Below, one piece after another: positions 59,761-64,000 of a DNA stretch of 64,000 bases (position 1 is the first letter of the stretch; every line of letters starts with the position of its first letter). The notes under the pieces were generated by a model, which worked only from the letters and a program-made list of their open reading frames with translations, made no database searches and was not told the origin of the DNA. A program made the position numbers and the translations under genes. Origin of the DNA: Ceratobasidium sp. AG-K (Eukaryota > Basidiomycota > Agaricomycetes > Cantharellales > Ceratobasidiaceae); the NCBI GenBank assembly GCA_037039685.1, contig JAWNGF010000006.1:2790001-2854000 (forward strand), given 5' to 3'.

Positions 59761-60499
59761 ATGATCCCGCTCCTGCTACTTGTGTCTGCCCAGGGCGTTT
59801 ATGCCGCCCGCACCTGTGGATATGACTTGTGAGTTCATTGCGTAATCAAACTATATATACTTACCCTCTGCAGTTACGGCCGATATCGCTGCTCTGGACT
59901 GTCGAACGGTGCGCGCCTCGGTATCGGCATTGGAATAGGTGAGTTCATTTCGTCCTCAATCGAACCTAGCTCATCGCCTGTAGCCGCGCTCACCCTTCTC
60001 GTGTTCTCGATGCTCATCATGCTCCGACGACGACGCTTGCAAAAGATCAACGAGTCGTATATCACCCACCCTAATCAAGGTCAATATCAGGGGCAATATC
60101 CACCGGGTCCTCAGCAGCCGGGGCAATACCAGCCATATCCGCCACCGCAGCTCCCAACACAGCCCTCGTACGATCCATCGGTATGTCTGTCCAGTGCTTA
60201 GCTATTGCAGTGTTGATCGATTCGATTTAGCATCAGCAATGGAATCAGGGAAACAACTACAATCAAGAGGGTAACTGGAACTCGGGGTGAGTGTATCGTC
60301 ACAATTTTTTGTTCTATGAGCTCATGCTTGGCGACAGCGCTCCAATGGGTCAGTACCCGCCAAATAATCAGTCGCAGTATGCTCCCGTAAGTGCTCCCTC
60401 GACCCTGCTGAACTCGAACTCACACCTCCTTAGCCCCCCGGTGCACCTCCGAGCTACACGCCCCCAGCGCACCCTCCCCCAACCAAGGAACACGTCTAA
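59761..60499 (+). CDS. small type I membrane protein with PY motif, RCR-like
   Basis: Short exons from ATG 59761 give about 160 residues. The signal peptide 'MIPLLLLVSAQGVYA' is followed by a small luminal part with 'RTCGYDFYGRYRCSGLSNGA', one membrane span with 'IGIGIAALTLLVFSMLIML' and then RRRRL. The cytoplasmic tail is rich in Gln, Tyr, Pro and Asn ('QYPPGPQQPGQYQPYPPPQL') and ends 'PPGAPPSYTPPAHPPPTKEH' V. The PPSY sequence is a PY motif of the kind bound by Rsp5/Nedd4 WW domains. The layout is like fungal RCR proteins (resistance to Congo red, sorting of cell-wall and transport proteins), but the match is by architecture only. Stop is TAA 60497-60499. It is divergent from the SWI3-type gene with only 96 bp between starts. 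Confidence 0.75.
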
Positions 60500-60834
60500 A
60501 TTGAATCTGTACCTTTGCGGCCGGATGATTCCTATGGACCGTTACGACATACCCTGTGCTTGGCTTCTCGTAAACCCGAAGCCACAATGATGTAATGTAT
60601 CTCTTTATTCTGTAATGTGTTTGGATGAATGCACGACTCGGTCATTATTCACTACTCGAGCTGGATGGCTGCTAGGCGCTAGGCACGTCGTGCCTAAATA
60701 TACACGGTGCTTGGTGTTGGTTCCTGGTAAATGCAAATAGCTCAACCACACTTGGCGCCACGCTGCTTTGCCTTGACATGATGACGCAATCGCCCATGTA
60801 TGCGCCGGTATAAAATGATCGCACCGCTGGAATG
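60500..60834. other. 3' intergenic region
   Basis: No gene recognised. It probably holds the 3' UTR of the RCR-like gene and the edge of the transposon remnant that follows. Confidence 0.4.
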
Positions 60835-61340
60835 TTACAATAAGCACTTCGCGCAAGGCAAACATTGGGGACATCTCATGGGTAGCTGCTCAGTGAGTAA
60901 GTAAGGCGGAAGCACGCGCATATACACAACAGGTGCTGCGAGGTAATCTAACGCCATTCGGGCGACTTGAAGTTGGAGCGGGAGCTGAGCGATCCAAGGA
61001 GTGATCGGTCCACCTTGCTTCTTCAGTTCCCCAGGTGAAATAGCCGAGGTTTGAAGATAATCCTCGATCCCGCCCGCTAATTGGCTTCCTGATGAGGCTG
61101 ATGCCGAGTGTCGCTGGGTCCAGATACTGGCAGACTTTAAGAGTTTGCTGGTCAGCGTATGACGTGGGATAAGGTGAACTCCTACGCTTGAAGTATCGTT
61201 CGCCAACGAAAGGTGAGATACCCACTCGAAAGTGGTATTCCCAATGTCAGTCCTTTAAAACTTGTTGAATCGCTCGATAACGCGCACTAAACCACGGTCT
61301 TAAATGCTCGAGTCCTTGTTTAGCGTTGTGAGTTTGTCGA
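60835..61340 (-). mobile_element. hAT transposase fragment, short copy
   Basis: Minus-strand reading gives 'KSASIWTQRHSASASSGSQL' and 'LQLQVARMALDYLAAP', closely matching the longer remnant at 61930-63050. The phrase 'ARMALDYL' is the start of the hAT C-terminal dimerisation region. Upstream, out of frame, are degraded relatives of the longer copy. No full frame, terminal repeat or target-site duplication was seen, so this is a dead fragment. Confidence 0.65.
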
Positions 61341-61929
61341 GTGCTTTCAACATATCAGCGTGGGTGATCATAGCCCAAGGGATGGCATGCGATCCGTGAA
61401 TAAGGTAATTGCCCAAGGGCGATTTAGCAGTAGCTGTTCGGTTCTCCTCATACCTCGAACACCTTGTCTCTACATCGTGCGCCTGATATGAGAACCCCGA
61501 TAATTAAATTCTGCCACCCGAACGGTACTCGGGACAAGTCCCGATCACAGTGTCAGTCGAGCGCTAGAGAGAACTAAAATCCCGAGTGTCCGTAACTTAC
61601 GAACTAGGTACCGCTTCATGGGTCAATTCGCCCAACTCCTATAACATGTACTACAATGCCAACGCCACACCATTGACACCCATGGCCAGTTGGCTTACGT
61701 TGCATACCAACCCCGGGCTCCTTGGCGCTAGCCAGAATGATGTGCACACTAAGACAATACACCATTGGATAATTCAACAACGATATCAATCGCTCCTCAC
61801 CAGGATCATTGACCATATGGGTATACCCTGAAACGGTGTCGGAATACACTTAATGTTAGTTAACGGTAAAACAACGACAATTTGGTGATTGATAGCAGTA
61901 ATACAATACAGTAAATCGATATATCCGTT
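61341..61929. other. spacer between two hAT fragments
   Basis: No gene recognised. The plus-strand frame at 61586-61831 has no domain. The region may be diverged transposon sequence. Confidence 0.35.
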
Positions 61930-63050
61930 TCAAGAAATGAATTTGAAGCAACTTTGCGCGTCAGGCATCAGTGGCGTTTGGTACCAGGATGCAATACACA
62001 TTTGTGCACGAAGGGTCTCGGCATCTACGTGGTCTTCTATCCCAAAAGTGTTGACGCTATGATCGGAAAATGCGTGCTCAGGGTGTACAGACGAAGCTTA
62101 TTGTTTAGTTGATTAATATGTCACACACATCTGAACATATACACTCACCAGGAGCTGTGAGGTAATCTAGTGCCATGCGGGCCACTCGGGGCTGGAATGG
62201 GAGCTGGGTGGTCCAATGAGCGATCGGTCCACCTTGCTTAGCCAGTTCCTCTGACGAAATAACTGGACTTTGAAGGTAATGATCAATGGTGTCTGGTAAC
62301 CGACTACCTGAAGAGGCTGATGCCGAATGCCATTGGGTCCATATACTGGCAGACTTTTGAGGGCAAAGATGGTCAGCTTGTGGAGTTGAGTAGAGCGGGT
62401 GCATACATTAGAAATATAGCTTGCCAACGAGAGGCTCGCTCCCCGCTCAGAGTCGGCGTCCCCAGTAGTAGTCAGATAAGACTTTCTGAATCGTTCAATA
62501 ATGCGCGCCTGAATCGTGTCCGCATCGTATCCTCGGTCAGTGAGCCACTTGAGCTTGTGATCTGGACACATGACAATAACGAGAGGTGAACACATAGGGT
62601 AGCTTCTGAGAGCCCCCAGCGTACCGACAGCAATTTCGTAGACATCTGAACCTTCTCTTGTATTCATGAACTTGTCGAATACGTTGATTGCAGCTTGTGC
62701 CGCCATGCGTGTTACGGAGCTGAGGGCCTGGTCGAAAAAGTCATCGCGTATGTCTTGCAATCGAGCTCGGAGGGTCAATATTTCAGGAAACGCTTCGTGC
62801 ACAAACGGGATGCTAGGGCATGAGAATAAACCAATGACTTCTTGGAAAATCTTCGAGTTGAAGAAAAATGAGATGGGGAAAGGCGCGGAATGGCATTCAA
62901 ATACATACCGCAAGGACGCTGCCCAGCTCTTCGGATAATACTGCTTGATCCTCTGTCATTTCATACTTTTCGAGTTGGGGTGAAGCCCCCAAGAAACCGA
63001 GAATCGAATTGACTTGTTTCATCCAGGTGGCATGCTCGCTTAGACACCTA
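61930..63050 (-). mobile_element. hAT transposase remnant, longer copy
   Basis: Minus-strand pieces in hAT order are 'ILGFLGASPQLEKYEMTEDQ', 'FSCPSIPFVHEAFPEILTLR', 'RMAAQAAINVFDKFMNTREG', 'SDVYEIAV', 'VMCPDHKLKWLTDRGYDADT', 'PRVARMALDYLTAP', and after a gap the C-terminal 'VDAETLRAQMCIASWYQTPL' and 'MPDAQSCFKFIS', stopping at 61930-61932. 'CPDHKLKWLTDRGY' and 'ARMALDYL' are typical of basidiomycete hAT transposases. The segment that should hold the conserved ERxFS-type block after 'TAP' is missing or rearranged, and the N-terminal BED finger and catalytic region are not present. It is a decayed element. Confidence 0.75.
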
Positions 63051-63056
63051 GACTCA

Positions 63057-64000
63057 CATGAGTCTGAGATTGGCACCTGCAGGGGGAGGGGTACCTACCT
63101 TGGGCATGATTTGTCCGGCAGCCGCTAGAACAGCCTCTGGAATGTCGATTCCTACTGTCGCCATCTTGTTTTGGGTATTGGCAAACATATCTTGAACAAC
63201 ATGAGTGTCGTATTCAAATTTGGAAAATCCTGCGAGTATATCATCTATAACCCCACTTGTTTTCCCTTTGATGGTATGGAGGGTTTGCCGTTGGCTCGGC
63301 AAGCGGGGTAGAAAGGCAACATGAAGCTCTGCGTGCCTGTTCAGTTTGGCTCGTAATAAAATGTGCACAATGGTAAATAGGACACTGACCTTCGACATCA
63401 GGCCAACCGTATGCAGGAAATCACGAACACGGGACGTAGGTCCCCGGAACTGTACTCCCAGTTCGGTGAGTTGGGTGATGAATTTCTCATTGTAAGGTGC
63501 GTTGTTGAGACAGACGGACATTATCTGACAGCTCGTCAATAGTCTCACGGTGAATGAAAGAAGGTAAACTCGCCCTTTTGTCTATCTGAAAGTTTTTCAA
63601 GCATTCTACAACTCGACACGCCAAGAACCCATCATCGGATAGCTCCGCTAGACTGGGGGGGGGGGATGTGAATGCGCATCCATGGAGTCGACAATGGTAG
63701 TTACTTCACCACGTCTAAACTTGCTCGCCACAGCTTATTGTTCTCATACCAGAATATCGTAATAGCTACATTGCTAGGGGACTCGGTTGCACCATTCCAC
63801 CCGTCGATGCCAAGGTGAAGCGCTCCTGGAAGTTGCTATCCGGCATTGTGAGCGCATGCGTCTCGGAAGGGTCTGAAATATTGCGGACCTGGAAATGAGT
63901 AACTATTGATAGAGAGCCTTTGGAATAGATTCGTCTAATATCTGCTGCAACAATATCGGCGGATGGGACGATAACACCAGGCCTAAGAAGCTGCACCGAT
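63057..64000 (-). CDS. partial unrecognised gene at the window edge
   Basis: Two open segments look like exons. One is 63766-63996: 'GVIVPSADIVAADIRRIYSK' and 'HFQVRNISDPSETHALTMPD'. The other is 63057-63548: 'NAPYNEKFITQLTELGVQFR', 'RVRDFLHTVGLMSK', then after an intron 'LHVAFLPRLPSQRQTLHTIK' and 'GIDIPEAVLAAAGQIMPKVG'. I do not recognise the family. The second segment runs straight up to the hAT remnant at 63050, so the gene may be truncated by, or fused with, that element. The 5' end lies beyond the window. A run of eleven G at 63655-63665 falls between the segments. Confidence 0.35.

Noticed and set aside
63655..63665. Run of eleven G as a possible structured element
   Set aside because: A single homopolymer, with no accompanying G-tracts close enough to support a quadruplex claim; also prone to sequencing error.

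Overview
The window is nuclear DNA of a filamentous basidiomycete, most probably an Agaricomycete of the Rhizoctonia/Cantharellales type (inference). The signs are many introns of about 45-65 bp with GT-AG or GC-AG borders, short intergenic gaps, genes on both strands, and fungal families such as OPT transporters, F-box proteins with the local 'FEVPELL...DCAHLAQTSR' start, 'DGNGVSLYG' type I membrane proteins, a CPL1-like secreted protein and a GH15 glucoamylase. No rRNA, tRNA or CRISPR was seen. Gene ends below come from manual splicing by reading-frame continuity.

Layout. 0.8-3.4 kb: OPT transporter copy 1 (+), frameshifted near its C-terminus. 3.8-5.9 kb: single-pass membrane protein (-). 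6.7-7.95 kb: multi-pass membrane protein (+). 8.9-10.6 kb: F-box protein (-). 10.9-13.4 kb: kelch-BTB protein (-). 13.9-14.9 kb: remnant of a MYND zinc-finger gene (-). 15.2-19.9 kb: DNA ligase IV (-). 20.9-21.4 kb: SUMO (+). 22.5-23.2 kb: pseudogene copy of the 3' half of TOM70, beside the full TOM70 (23.8-26.0 kb, -). 26.1-27.7 kb: cyclin-dependent-like kinase (-) with an apparent one-base deletion. 28.2-30.2 kb: glucoamylase (+). 30.5-31.8 kb: EFM7/NNT1-type methyltransferase (+). 32.4-33.4 kb: CPL1-like secreted protein (+). 34.0-34.3 kb: small basic protein (-).

35.5-37.6 kb: second MYND-family locus (-). 37.9-38.5 kb: thioredoxin with an unusual active site (-). 38.7-41.2 kb: intact OPT copy 2 (-), inverted relative to copy 1. 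41.2-44.9 kb: gene-poor. 44.9-46.9 kb: third MYND-family locus (+), with broken frames. 47.7-48.6 kb: unrecognised gene (+). 49.1-53.1 kb: tandem pair of pepsin-like aspartic proteases (+). 53.3-55.1 kb: Rieske oxygenase (-). 55.9-57.4 kb: TFIIS (+). 57.6-59.7 kb: SWI3/RSC8-type remodeller subunit (-). 59.8-60.5 kb: small RCR-like membrane protein (+). 60.8-63.1 kb: two hAT transposase remnants (-). 63.1-64.0 kb: part of an unrecognised gene (-).

The window mixes housekeeping genes (LIG4, SUMO, TOM70, TFIIS, SWI3) with duplicated, decaying accessory families: two OPT copies, two aspartic proteases, three MYND loci, two hAT remnants and a half-copy of TOM70. A TCACGTG/CACGTGA box lies shortly upstream of many start codons. 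Four GC-AG introns are needed to keep frames open. I found no clearly novel multi-gene system; the strongest leads are the MYND family, the signal-peptide-less protease pair and the atypical thioredoxin.
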